Assembly (NCBI RefSeq): GCF_010119245.1
Contig: NZ_WNKG01000010.1
Span: forward strand, 1 to 64,000
Reading direction: 5' to 3'
From: Cyclobacterium salsum
Lineage (GTDB): Bacteria > Bacteroidota > Bacteroidia > Cytophagales > Cyclobacteriaceae
Length of the DNA stretch: 64,000 nt
Positions 1 to 9,159 of the stretch are shown in pieces; positions within the stretch are counted from its first letter, which is position 1; every line of letters starts with the position of its first letter. The position numbers were made by a program, and so were the translations under genes. The notes under the pieces were generated by a model. The model was not told where the DNA came from. It made no database searches and saw nothing but the letters and a program-made list of their open reading frames with translations.

Positions 1-308
1 CGGGAGGGTCGTGGGTTCAAATCCCGCCTCCCCGACGAGTGTTGAGCCAGGCTGGTTTCCCAGTCTGGCTTTTTTTATTCCATACCAACAGCCAGGTAGC
101 GTATCCCGACTGAGGTCGGGAGGGTCGTGGGTTCAAATCCCGCCTCCCCGACGAGTGTTGAGCCAGGCTGGTTTCCCAGTCTGGCTTTTTTTATTCCATA
201 CCAACAGCCAGGTAGCGTATCCCGACTGAGGTCGGGAGGGTCGTGGGTTCAAATCCCGCCTCCCCGACGAGTGTTGAGCCAGGCTGGATTCCCAGCCTGG
301 CTTTTTTT
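1..308 (+). repeat. Tandem 116-bp repeats of a tRNA-like 3' half plus terminator
   Basis: The same segment recurs every 116 bp (equivalent points at 11, 127 and 243), giving about 2.6 copies, the first cut by the window edge. Each unit has a 7-bp hairpin (TCCCGAC-TGAG-GTCGGGA), a T-arm-like stem with the canonical 7-nt loop TTCAAAT, an acceptor-like CTCCCCGAC, and a GC hairpin followed by seven or more T. The units therefore look like copies of the end of a tRNA or tRNA-like RNA with its terminator. A complete tRNA may lie left of the window. Open frames here repeat with the unit and are not genes. Confidence 0.8.
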
Positions 309-554
309 ATGGAAAATTTTGTATACATACTGTACTCCGCTTCACTGGATCATTTCTACGTAGGCCAGACCCAGGACCTTGAAGCGCACCTTCAGCGTCA
401 TAATTTCGGCCGGAACAAGTCCACCAAAGCAGGTATCCCTTGGATAATGGTCCATTTTGGAAAAGTTGCCGATCGTGTAGCAGCAGTAGCCAAAGAAAAA
501 CAAGTAAAAAACCTGGGTAGTAAACGGTACGTTCAGACAATCGGAAAACCTTAA
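309..554 (+). CDS. Small GIY-YIG domain endonuclease
   Basis: This 81-aa protein is a single GIY-YIG nuclease domain of the short UPF0213/YhbQ-like type. The N-terminal VYIL and downstream FYVG carry the two halves of the GIY-YIG signature, LQRH supplies the catalytic arginine, and AKEKQVKN matches the usual catalytic-glutamate helix. The ATG at 309 follows directly on the T-run of the last tandem tRNA-like repeat; the longer frame from 243 reads through the repeat and is rejected. Such short proteins are often seen beside tRNA-like repeats in Bacteroidota. A mobile or DNA-repair role is inference. Confidence 0.85.
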   Translation: MENFVYILYSASLDHFYVGQTQDLEAHLQRHNFGRNKSTKAGIPWIMVHFGKVADRVAAVAKEKQVKNLGSKRYVQTIGKP

Positions 555-568
555 GATCCCAAAAAGTT

Positions 569-683
569 CGGTAGCGTATCCTGACTGAGGTCAGATGTTC
601 AAATAGAGCGGACCCTGCCCCAAGTCAGGGCACTCCGAGGAGAGTGAAGCCAGTGGATAAGGCCTGCTGGCTTTTTGGCCGTT
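569..683 (+). repeat. Diverged fourth copy of the tRNA-like repeat
   Basis: The stretch repeats the order of the 116-bp units: GGTAGCGTATCC, a TGACTGAGGTCA hairpin, TTCAAAT, GAGTGAAGCCAG and a terminator-like GCCAG...CTGGCTTTTT. The middle is rearranged and has a new CCCTGCCCCAAGTCAGGG hairpin in place of the T-arm. It follows the GIY-YIG gene, so that gene is bracketed by related non-coding units. The remainder up to 914 shows no gene. Confidence 0.6.
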
Positions 684-914
684 CAAAATTACACTTTTCA
701 ACCAATAAGCCGAGATAGGTGGTTAGTCCTAGCCGTTAAACGCAAACATTGATTTAATGAAACATCTTTTCTTCTTGAAAGGTAGAAATGAAATAACCCC
801 CTCTTTTTGACCGATCTACTATTCTGATGATATAGTTTCTGCTCATTGATATTCAGAAGGGATGTTTGTATCTTTAATGAAGGCAACAACCTCCAAAACA
901 ATCCTTTTAATGCC

Positions 915-2837
915 ATGAAACCCGCTGATAATCTAAGCCAGAACGATGCCCTGCTTCAAAAAATCACGCAGGTGGTACTCAATAACCTGGATAATGAGCA
1001 GTTCAGCGTGGAAGAATTATCAGAACAGATCGGGATGAGCCGATCTCAATTGCATCGCAGGCTGAAGTCCCTAAAAGGTAAATCGGTCAGCCAGTTTATC
1101 AGGGAAGTACGGTTGGCAAAAGCCATGGAGCTACTTCGCAAGGATGTGGCTACTACCTCCGAAATTGCTTACCAGGTAGGTTTCAGTAGCCCTTCGTATT
1201 TCAATAAATGTTTTCATAATCGTTACGGATACCCGCCGGGGCAAGTAAAAATAAAATCGGTGGATGAGGAACAAAATCTGCAGGATAAAACCCCTGCCGT
1301 TTCAAGAAAAATGCTAACCCCTCACTCCTTCCGAACAGGCCTATACACCCAAAAAGCGGGGTGGATCGTTGGTATCGCCCTCCTCGCAGTCCTTTTGGTA
1401 GGATACTACTTTTCCCCTGGCAAGCAAACCCACACCTCTATAGCGGTATTGCCTCTACATAATTTTACAGGTGATCCTGAACAGGAATATTTTGTCAAGG
1501 GTTGGCATGATGCCCTTATTGGAGCATTGGGTCAAATTTCTTCCCTAAGAGTAATATCCAGAACCTCAACCCTGCGCTATCAGAAGGATAATAGGTCCAC
1601 GCTGCAGGAAATTGCCCGGGAATTAGGGGTGGATGTTGTGGTAGAGGGATCGGTATTGGGTTCGGGAGATCAGGTGCGCATTCAGTTACAACTAATAGAA
1701 GCATTTCCCGACGAACGCCACCTCTGGGCCAAAGAGTACCACCAAGACTTTCGGAATATACTCGTGCTTCAAAGCGAGGTGGTACGGAACATCGCCCGGG
1801 AGATCCATGTGACATTGACCCCACAGGAAGAAACATTACTGGCCAAAACTCCTACTATTAATCCCGATGCTTACAAGGCCTACCTCAAGGGAATGTTTCA
1901 CTGGGATAAGCTCACCGAAGATGATCTTAACACTGCCATGCAGTACTTTGAATTAGCCATTGAAATAGACCCGGATTATGCCTTGTCCTATGCTGGCGTA
2001 TCTTTGGTCTGGGTAGGCCGGCTCCAACAGGGATTGACTTCCTATGCTGAAGGCGGGCCTAAATTGAAATCGGCAGCACTCAAAGCCCTGGAGCTGGACA
2101 GTACGCTATCAGAAGTCCATTATATGTTAGGCGCATCTTACTGTTGGGTAGATTGGCGCTATCAGAAATCCGAAATAGCATTCAGAAAAGCCATCGCCCT
2201 CAACCCTAACTATTCAAAAGCCCGCGCCTATTTATCCCATGTGTTAAACATACTGCATCAACCGGAGGAAGCCATGGCGCAGATAGAGATGGCCCTGAAA
2301 TTAGACCCGTTTAATCCCTTATACCAGGCCTTGTATGGCATGGATCTGATGTACGCCCGTCAGTTCGATAGGGCTATTGATCTGCTTGGAAACACGCTGA
2401 AGACGGCTCCTACCGATCCGGTAGCCTTGTCCACCCTGCGTACAGCCTACCATATGAAAGGCAGGTATCCGGAAGCCCTGGAAATATGGAAAACGTCTTA
2501 CGCAGCCAAGGAAGATCATCAGGCCATTGAGGCTTTACAGCGGGGGGAACAGCAAGGCGGCTACCAGGATGCTTTGGAGAATCTGGCTGAGTTGTTAATC
2601 GCCCGTTCGGATACTACCTATGTTACCCCCTGGCAAATAGGCACCCTTTATACGCGAGCCAACCGGAAAGAGGAGGCCCTCACCTGGTTGGAAAAAGCCT
2701 ATGATGCCCATGATTCTAATATGCCCTATATTGGGGTGGACCCGATTTTTGACATTCTCCGGGATGAACCTCGCTTTCAACGTTTATTGGAAAAGATGAA
2801 TTTGCCCCTTGAAGAATACCCCCTTGCCAATCTGTAA
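915..2837 (+). CDS. AraC-type HTH / TPR membrane regulator
   Basis: A 640-aa predicted one-component regulator. An N-terminal AraC-type DNA-binding domain (about residues 15-115; SRSQLHRRLKSLKGKS and the second helix region EIAYQVGFSSPSYFNKCF) is followed by one membrane segment (about 150-170), a FlgO/TolB-like domain that begins IAVLPLHNFTGDPE, and several C-terminal TPR repeats. This layout is common in Bacteroidota, where the HTH is cytoplasmic and the TPR part lies across the membrane. The ATG at 915 was chosen over an upstream TTG at 846 because similarity begins just after it. The signal sensed is unknown. Confidence 0.85.
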   Translation: MKPADNLSQNDALLQKITQVVLNNLDNEQFSVEELSEQIGMSRSQLHRRLKSLKGKSVSQFIREVRLAKAMELLRKDVATTSEIAYQVGFSSPSYFNKCFHNRYGYPPGQVKIKSVDEEQNLQDKTPAVSRKMLTPHSFRTGLYTQKAGWIVGIALLAVLLVGYYFSPGKQTHTSIAVLPLHNFTGDPEQEYFVKGWHDALIGALGQISSLRVISRTSTLRYQKDNRSTLQEIARELGVDVVVEGSVLGSGDQVRIQLQLIEAFPDERHLWAKEYHQDFRNILVLQSEVVRNIAREIHVTLTPQEETLLAKTPTINPDAYKAYLKGMFHWDKLTEDDLNTAMQYFELAIEIDPDYALSYAGVSLVWVGRLQQGLTSYAEGGPKLKSAALKALELDSTLSEVHYMLGASYCWVDWRYQKSEIAFRKAIALNPNYSKARAYLSHVLNILHQPEEAMAQIEMALKLDPFNPLYQALYGMDLMYARQFDRAIDLLGNTLKTAPTDPVALSTLRTAYHMKGRYPEALEIWKTSYAAKEDHQAIEALQRGEQQGGYQDALENLAELLIARSDTTYVTPWQIGTLYTRANRKEEALTWLEKAYDAHDSNMPYIGVDPIFDILRDEPRFQRLLEKMNLPLEEYPLANL

Positions 2838-2881
2838 AATTAAAACAGTATTGTATATCCACGCTCGTTAGTTCCTTTTTT

Positions 2882-2940
2882 TGCAACATGCGTTCGGTGT
2901 GCAACATTCCTTAGCAAAAACTTACACTTTTTTGCAACAT
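2882..2940 (+). promoter_or_regulatory. Three TGCAACAT direct repeats
   Basis: TGCAACAT occurs exactly at 2882, 2900 and 2933 between the AraC/TPR regulator and the next gene. Spaced direct repeats upstream of a gene are typical of activator sites, and AraC-family proteins bind such repeats. The link to the adjacent regulator is inference. Confidence 0.35.
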
Positions 2941-3092
2941 ATATACTAAGTCACCCTTTCTTTTTTAGCTCACCTTTATACAAAGCTTTCTACGCAGACA
3001 GTGGCCACTGCTGCCTATTAACCGAAGAGCCATTAACATTCTGACTCTCCGAGTCCACATTGATATTATAAACCCCAAAAAATTTTACAATC

Positions 3093-4808
3093 ATGAAAAC
3101 TTCAAATTTATTATTCCCTTCATCTCTGAGCAAAATATTAATAAGCCTGTTCTTTTTACTGACCATAAGTTGTCAAGACCCGCTTCAGGATGATTTAACT
3201 GTTAGATTCCCTGACGAATACCAGGGCATTGAGGAATGGCAGGATGTATTGGAAGACCTGGTTTTTGAATCGAGTATGATTGTACGGCATCCCGGTTCTA
3301 TTCAGGACGCAGTGAATGTAGCCATGCCCGGAGACGCAATCTACATCGAGCCGGGTATTTACAAAGAGGCCATCACCATAGACAAATCAGACATCAAGCT
3401 GGTGGGTATAGAAGGGGGCAACGGTGAAAAAGTAATACTGGACAATCCTGGTGGAAAAGAAAGAGGTATAAACCTAACCAAGCAGGCCACTGGCGTTGAA
3501 GTGCTCAACATACAAATGCAGCATTTCACCAACAATAGTCCCCCTATTTCCACGCTGCCAACCAAGAAAAATGCAAGACACAACCGGTTCTTCAAAATGA
3601 CACGGACCCAACTCGATAACAAGATAGCCCACTACCAATTTGAGATTCGTTTAGGCAAACGAGAATTCGACGTAGTGCGTATCCACCGGGTTGTTCGGGA
3701 GTACCGGCCCTATCGCCCTATCCGTACCCACGGTGAAGTCTTCATGGTGCATGGAGCCTCCCAGGATTTTGATGATATATTCTTAACGGCTGGTGCCGTA
3801 AATAATATCAATCCGCAAACATCCTCACCTGCCTTTTTAGCATCTAAAGGGATAGACGTATGGGGGATTGACCTGGCCTGGACATTGGTACCGGCGGAAA
3901 CAAGCGATTTTAATTTTATGAAAGACTGGGGGGTGAAGCGTGATGTAGATCATACCTTAGCTGCCATGTCCCTCGCCCGTCTGATCAGAGGCCTAACCGG
4001 ACAGGGCTTTGGCCGTCTGAATCTGCTCGGTTTCAGCTATGGGGTGGGCGTTGCCTACGCAGCGGCAGGACAGGAAACCCAGCAACACCCGATATTGCGC
4101 GATATCAAGGGCATCATCCCAGTAGAAGGAGGCATGAAATACGATAAAAGTGATCCTGTGCAGGAAGAATTTCGAAATTCAATGTGCGAGGTGGCTGCTG
4201 GTATGAAGGCGTTGATCGATGGCGGTACTTATGAAAGCAGGCTTGGTCTTGATATAAAACCCTTTGGTAACCTGGCCATTGCAGCCCCCAACGACCTATC
4301 TCCCATCATCCCAGGACTCAGTAATTATCAGGCAGCACTATTTGCGGGTGCCATTCCGGGTGCCAGTCCTCCGGCTCCCTTCTGGCATTTCGTAGGAGGC
4401 GATCTCAATGAGGATAATATTCCCATGGGATTACTTTATACAGCACCTTCCCGATGGTTTTATTTACTTACTACCCTGGCTCCCTACATGCCTCAGCGAA
4501 CCCCGTACGAGTATAGGGTATGCCAGTGCGATGAAGAAAATGTAAAGATTGATGACCATCTGGATCAGATTTCGGTGCCCATCTTGTATATAGGAGCAGG
4601 AGGTGGTTTTGGTGAGTTCGGTGATTACACCAGCAGTTTAACATCTAGCACTGACATTACCAATTATACCGTAAGCCTGCAAGCAGCAGAAAACCGCATC
4701 ATCGACTACGGCCATGCCGACGTTTTTATGGCCACAAATGCACCCGATCTGGTTTGGGAGCCATTGCGGAAGTGGTTGATAGATCATAGTGGTTATTCTT
4801 TCCGGTGA
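3093..4808 (+). CDS. Lipoprotein with beta-helix-like N-terminus and alpha/beta hydrolase domain
   Basis: A 571-aa predicted surface or periplasmic lipoprotein with lipobox LTISC near residue 27. Residues about 65-150 resemble the first coils of a parallel beta-helix (SIQDAVNVAMPGDAIYIEPG). From about residue 200 onward it reads as an alpha/beta hydrolase with the nucleophile elbow GFSYG, a plausible acid in the segment with PILYIGAGG, and a late histidine in DYGHADVF. The substrate is unknown. The joining of a short beta-helix start to a hydrolase is unusual and may be a true fusion or an old deletion product. Confidence 0.7.
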   Translation: MKTSNLLFPSSLSKILISLFFLLTISCQDPLQDDLTVRFPDEYQGIEEWQDVLEDLVFESSMIVRHPGSIQDAVNVAMPGDAIYIEPGIYKEAITIDKSDIKLVGIEGGNGEKVILDNPGGKERGINLTKQATGVEVLNIQMQHFTNNSPPISTLPTKKNARHNRFFKMTRTQLDNKIAHYQFEIRLGKREFDVVRIHRVVREYRPYRPIRTHGEVFMVHGASQDFDDIFLTAGAVNNINPQTSSPAFLASKGIDVWGIDLAWTLVPAETSDFNFMKDWGVKRDVDHTLAAMSLARLIRGLTGQGFGRLNLLGFSYGVGVAYAAAGQETQQHPILRDIKGIIPVEGGMKYDKSDPVQEEFRNSMCEVAAGMKALIDGGTYESRLGLDIKPFGNLAIAAPNDLSPIIPGLSNYQAALFAGAIPGASPPAPFWHFVGGDLNEDNIPMGLLYTAPSRWFYLLTTLAPYMPQRTPYEYRVCQCDEENVKIDDHLDQISVPILYIGAGGGFGEFGDYTSSLTSSTDITNYTVSLQAAENRIIDYGHADVFMATNAPDLVWEPLRKWLIDHSGYSFR

Positions 4809-5117
4809 GTTGTCCTAATATCGATACAAACGGAAACGTCCCGGCGAAACTAAAACCTGGCTTTATCGGATTAATTAAAGAATAGCTTAATTTTACAGGT
4901 ATTTCGGGAAGGGTAATTAATTTACTTACTGAAGTTCTAAGGTCTATTCCAATTAGGGAAGGGGGGTATCTCTTTCCCTTTTTTCACTTCTCTTCCCTTT
5001 TTTCACTTCTCTATTTCGGCTGTTTATACAGACTATTGGATTAAACTAGTTTTTCATGTTTCGATCCCTTTTCATCGGATTGTTATTTCCGTTAATCAAT
5101 TTTAAACTTTGAATTGG

Positions 5118-5178
5118 GCCGGTTTTATGGAAGTCTTCCCGGGGAATATACCATCAAGCTTACCATTTCCTACTTGAG
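5118..5178 (+). pseudogene. Remnant of a PKD-domain gene
   Basis: One frame translates to FYGSLPGEYTIKLTISYLS and then stops. It matches FYGSISGEYVVKLTISYLN in the intact PKD/beta-helix lipoprotein whose gene starts at 9330, about 4.4 kb away on the same strand. No start or further domain is present, so this is a fragment. The stretch 4809-5117 before it holds no gene; it contains a duplicated TTCCCTTTTTTCACTTCTC near 4976-5013. Confidence 0.65.
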
Positions 5179-5181
5179 CTG

Positions 5182-5450
5182 AACCAACTTGGTGCTGAGA
5201 ACGACCTAATCGCCGAATTTAATACACAATTTTTCACTCTTATTCGCTCTATATCAACTTATCGTATTTCCATTTTGAGTATTAACATTAATATTTGTTT
5301 TGTAAATTAAACCTTAGTAGCAGACAATTGATGATATTTTTTCAAGGTACTACCGGTATCGTTTTTACTACCGATGGAAAGGGTTCAAGCTCCCTCAACC
5401 ATCTTTTGGTGTTTCTACTACTCACAATCAGCCATAAAAAACAACCCAAA
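5182..5450 (+). repeat. Direct repeat copy 1, upstream of permease remnant
   Basis: This stretch aligns almost end to end with 23088-23354, the leader of the intact permease gene: shared blocks include AACCAACTTGGTGCTGAGAA, CGCCGAATTTA and CACTCTTA/CACTCTTATTCGCT. It has point differences but few gaps. Together with the following fragments it marks a duplicated locus about 17.9 kb from the functional copy. Confidence 0.8.
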
Positions 5451-5880
5451 ATGTCAGAGCGTAAACCTCAAGAGACAAAAAAACTCAAAAAGACGCTCAG
5501 TTTATCCTTACTGATTTTTTTGGGGCGGGACAATTCTCGGCTTAGGTATTTATGTACTCTTTGGTAAAGTAGGCGGTTAGGTGGGCATGCTAGCCCCTTT
5601 TGCGTTTTTAGTTGCAGCAATTTTGGCAGGTTTTACACGGGCAGGTCTTATGGGGAATTGTCCTCCCGTGCTGTATTTTTTATACGTGTTTCTCCAACAG
5701 CAAGACACCAAAGAGTTTCAACAGGACCAAAAAGAAATAGCGGACCATTCTGGAGATCCAAAACGCATACGCACAGAATGGATAAAATTGCTTGTTAGTT
5801 TGGTATTAATTGTTGCTGGGGTAGAAGGCTTATTGCGATCGACCATCTTTTTTGGGGATTATTTTCTTTTCTATACTCAA
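5451..5880 (+). pseudogene. Decayed APC permease / cation exchanger cassette
   Basis: The first part (5451-5660) corresponds to the start of the intact permease at 23355, broken by frameshifts and a stop: MSERKPQETKKLKKTLSLSL, then in other frames LGLGIYVL-like and MLAPFAFLVAAILAGFT. It then jumps to a piece of a CaCA-type exchanger (VLYFLYVFLQQQDTKEFQQ ... LIVAGVEGLLRSTIFFGDYF). That exchanger piece includes a loop missing from the other damaged copy at 24608-25360. Neither part can make protein. The remaining 5881-6044 is unrecognised non-coding sequence. Confidence 0.75.
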
Positions 5881-6044
5881 TTAGGTCAAACGGCTTGGCA
5901 ATGTGCAGTAGTCCTTTGCTTGATGGACCGCCAGCTACGAGGCCCAAACCCCAATGGTATATCAGGCGCTCCCCGTCAGAAGAATCTGGCCGGGCCGTCT
6001 ACACCATTAGCGGTATATTTCTATTAGTGGTGATTAGTTTCATT

Positions 6045-6947
6045 TCAGCACTTTTCATACGCTGTTCTAAAATCATTATACATAGAAGTTACAATATGTT
6101 TGGGGTCGCCGTCGGTCAAGCTTTCAAAAGAAATGTAACCCGTATAGTTTACTTCTTTTAATATTTTTGCAATTTTTTCCATATTAACAGGTTCCGCAAT
6201 CCCATCCACATAAACCAATTCTTTAATAAACCAGTAATTTGCATACGGTGCCAATTTTTGAATTTCTTTATACGGATCGCCTCTTCTTAAACTACCAATA
6301 TCCAAAATTAATCCAAACCAATCCGAGTCTACTCTTTTTAAAATATCGATAATTTCATCCGCTTCGTATAAAAAATCATTATGGTGTTGCATGCCTACCA
6401 GAACGCCTGTTTCTTCAGCATATCTGGCACAGGCTTTAAAGTCTGACACCATCCATTCTTTAACCTCTTCTCTGGAATATCCTTCGTGTTTTCCATTTCC
6501 GGCAAAAATGCGCATAATGGAAGCTCCAAGTTTTGATGATACCTGCAACCAATTATTTATCAATTCAATATCAGATGCTCTTGAAGCTTTATCTGGATTT
6601 ACAAAGTTATTCCTTACCCCGGTCCATGAAATATTTAATCCTAATTGTAATGCTTTCTTCTTTAACTGAAACAATGTTTTATCGTCTGGTATTTCAGGAT
6701 AATCAGTAAAATAATAGCCTGTTAAGTCAACTGCATTTAAACCGAGCGTAGCGGCAAACTCCATCATATCAAAAAAGGTCATTTCACCACTTCTTAGCAA
6801 GGAATTGAACGTATAAGCATTGATGCTATATTGTAATCTGGACGGGGCTAAGGTTTTAATTAATGGGCTTGCGAAAAGGCTGCGAGAACCTACTAAAATC
6901 GGTGCAAATGCCGCGCTACGTAGTAAATTTCTTCTTTTCTTATTCAT
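6045..6947 (-). CDS. Xylose-isomerase-like TIM barrel protein (sugar epimerase/isomerase family)
   Basis: A 300-aa exported protein of the AP_endonuc_2 / sugar phosphate isomerase-epimerase superfamily. It begins MNKKRRNLLRSAAFAPILVG, a Tat-like signal with paired arginines. The barrel carries metal-ligand-type segments typical of the family: MQHHNDF, ILDIGSLRRGDP, and GYISFESL near the C-terminus. The start at 6947 was chosen because the signal begins there. The 408 bp between it and the next gene (6948-7355) hold no gene I can recognise. The sugar substrate cannot be told from sequence. Confidence 0.8.
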   Translation of the reverse strand: MNKKRRNLLRSAAFAPILVGSRSLFASPLIKTLAPSRLQYSINAYTFNSLLRSGEMTFFDMMEFAATLGLNAVDLTGYYFTDYPEIPDDKTLFQLKKKALQLGLNISWTGVRNNFVNPDKASRASDIELINNWLQVSSKLGASIMRIFAGNGKHEGYSREEVKEWMVSDFKACARYAEETGVLVGMQHHNDFLYEADEIIDILKRVDSDWFGLILDIGSLRRGDPYKEIQKLAPYANYWFIKELVYVDGIAEPVNMEKIAKILKEVNYTGYISFESLTDGDPKHIVTSMYNDFRTAYEKC

Positions 6948-7355
6948 ATTTACGGTTCCTTTTAGGGTGCTAAGCAAACATTTCCGCTAACGATTAGTAT
7001 ACGAAATTAAGCGATTGGGAAGCACCAAACCTTCTGTTAAGCACAGCGTTTGATACGAGCTAAGACACTTCGATTTACGGATATTTGCCTATTTCTTATA
7101 TTCAATGTGCGCGCCTTGTATGGTGAATATAGGTCAAAAACTTGACCGTTCCAACGGGTGAAACCTGTGCCGAAGCATTTTGCCGATTTCTTTCGGAATC
7201 CCTAAGCGCGGGGATAACCCTGATGCTATCGGGGTAGCCTGTCCGGTAGCCAAGCAAGTGGCAATGCCTTTCCATAGGGATCGGATTTTTAGTATCCATG
7301 GACAATGCAATTGCACCAGCTTCCCCTTCATTCAGATTATTTTACCATTCACCAT

Positions 7356-8981
7356 TTATTTCTCGTCGTTTCCAACTTTCTTACCCCAGATCGAAAAACC
7401 TGCCGATGAGATGCCTGCATACGTAACCGTTGTACGTCTCGGAGAAGCTTCCCAGTCCCAGGCACTGTCCACCAATAGTTCCGTGCCATTTAACGTGAGT
7501 GTTTGGGAGCCCTCATCAAAAGACCAGGTTCCATTCGGGTACCCCTCTACTGAATAATCTTCATGTAAAGTGATATTTTTAGAAAGCTGCATAACCTGGT
7601 ATTCATATCGGAGGGTAATTTCTTCCCATTTACCTATGAGATCCGCTTCCGTTATGGTAACATCCGGAACATCCGCATAACGTTCGGGAGCAACCACAGG
7701 CCAGCCATCTTCCGTCCAGTATATTTCCCGCACATGCCCCATCATAACGGCATTAGAAACATTAATTCCTGCAATATCCGGGGGTAAACGCCCTTGCGAT
7801 GAATAGAACCATTTTCCAGAATCCGGATCCTGAAAAATGGAGGGGTGTGAAATTCCAACCCATCCATAACTGCCTGCAAATTTATAGGGATGTGTGAGTA
7901 TAGGATAGGCTTCCGCTCCCTCTGTGACATTTCCGCCATCCAAACCAAAATAAGGGCCGGTTATATTTTCTGACCGGGCCACGCGTGTATTATACGCCTC
8001 TGCTAACTCATCGTAGGACAGAAACAGGTAATAATACCCTGTATCCTCATTATAGATGATTTCAGGCGCTTCAAGTGCCTGCCACCTGTTAGAATGTACA
8101 CGACCTCGGCCGGCTATTCGGACGCCAAAATCGGGAAGGGTATTCAGCTCCTTGGGCTTGCCCGTGACAGGGTCCACCTCTACTGCTGCCAACCCTGAAT
8201 GCCAGGAACCGTAAATGAGCCAGTGTTCACCTTCCGGAGTAACTACGTAGGAGGGATCGATCGCATTGAACTTAAAATACCCGCTCCAGTCGGAACCCCC
8301 ATCACGCGCATACGTTTCTTCACCATCAGCCACCGAGTGGATCACCATTCCTTTATCCTCCCAATTATTGCTAGAGAGATCGGTAGATTCGGCAAGGCCG
8401 ATAAAGGCACGTTCTGTCCAATATTCATTTCCGTCATTTCCCAAAATCGGGTTAAGAACCACTACACAGTAGTACAGCCTGAAGGTATTTCCAACTTTTG
8501 TGATGTGCGGAGCCCAAAACCCGTATTCCGGATTCTCAAGGGGTGGTAATGGCGGGTCCATAGTAGCCCTGATGGTATTCAGGGCATTTTTTACCCAGGC
8601 AGGATCGGAATCAAAGACAGCACCAAGATACTCCCAATTAACCAGATCTGTGGAACGCCGGACGAGATAATTCCCACCAGCCTCATGAACATTTCCATAG
8701 GAGGCATTTGTTTGATACATATAAAAATAGTCGTCATCCTTTATCACGGTTGGGTCATGAACATTTGCCAGGTTCCAGATGAAACGATCACTCCATGACG
8801 AAATAGGGGTATAATCGTCAGAATAGGTCGGACCCTGAAAATCCGGGATCAACCCTTCATAGGGTTCGTTCTGTTGTTCTTCATGGTCATCCGGACCGGG
8901 ACTATTGAAATCGCAACCGGTTAAAATGCCAAGAGTTGTTAAAAGAATGAAAACAGGGTATAAGGTCTTGAGGCTTTTCAC
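7356..8981 (-). CDS. GH43 family lipoprotein (arabinanase-like)
   Basis: A 541-aa surface lipoprotein with lipobox LTGC near residue 22. The five-bladed propeller has the family's expected acidic residues: the base aspartate in NVHDPTVI, the second aspartate in FNAIDPSYVV, and the general acid in LEAPEIIYN. The last ~90 residues (from DLIGKWEEI) resemble the C-terminal beta domain seen on Bacteroidota endo-arabinanases. Endo-alpha-1,5-arabinanase is the likeliest activity, though other GH43 specificities are possible. The start codon is GTG at 8981; an ATG two bases upstream runs straight into a stop. Confidence 0.85.
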   Translation of the reverse strand: MKSLKTLYPVFILLTTLGILTGCDFNSPGPDDHEEQQNEPYEGLIPDFQGPTYSDDYTPISSWSDRFIWNLANVHDPTVIKDDDYFYMYQTNASYGNVHEAGGNYLVRRSTDLVNWEYLGAVFDSDPAWVKNALNTIRATMDPPLPPLENPEYGFWAPHITKVGNTFRLYYCVVVLNPILGNDGNEYWTERAFIGLAESTDLSSNNWEDKGMVIHSVADGEETYARDGGSDWSGYFKFNAIDPSYVVTPEGEHWLIYGSWHSGLAAVEVDPVTGKPKELNTLPDFGVRIAGRGRVHSNRWQALEAPEIIYNEDTGYYYLFLSYDELAEAYNTRVARSENITGPYFGLDGGNVTEGAEAYPILTHPYKFAGSYGWVGISHPSIFQDPDSGKWFYSSQGRLPPDIAGINVSNAVMMGHVREIYWTEDGWPVVAPERYADVPDVTITEADLIGKWEEITLRYEYQVMQLSKNITLHEDYSVEGYPNGTWSFDEGSQTLTLNGTELLVDSAWDWEASPRRTTVTYAGISSAGFSIWGKKVGNDEK

Positions 8982-9057
8982 ATTCCTAAAGATACTGATT
9001 TTTATATTTATTCGGTTCTGCCCGCCTGCGGAAGGCAGGCTGTATGCAAGGTGAAGT

Positions 9058-9145
9058 GTGTGCCCAGCATGGGCATCTAGTATCGAAGATACCAGAATAT
9101 TCCAGCGGGTGCAAGTCCCTTGCAGGCAAGTTGGTATAGCCTGTT
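9058..9145 (+). mobile_element. Truncated 5' end of a group II intron
   Basis: The stretch starts GTGTGCCCAGCATGGGCAT, matching the GUGYG 5' end and first stem of bacterial group II introns. It continues with GGGTGCAAGTCCC and CAAGTTGGTATAGCCTG, patterns I recall from domain I of Bacteroidota introns. There is no reverse transcriptase and no domain V/VI, so only a dead fragment remains. A hairpin GCCTGC/GCAGGC lies just upstream at 9024-9040. Confidence 0.45.
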
Positions 9146-9159
9146 AGTAAGCCGCAGTG

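Noticed and set aside
11-363. Open frames repeating MGSNPASPTSVEPG
   Set aside because: They are produced by the 116-bp non-coding tandem repeat.
5895-6161. Plus-strand frame opposite the end of the TIM barrel gene
   Set aside because: It runs antisense into a clear gene; only its first part might be debris of an unknown gene.
7102-7305. Minus-strand frames in the 6948-7355 gap
   Set aside because: The frames overlap one another in different registers with no known motif; the region could be mobile-element debris but I cannot identify it.
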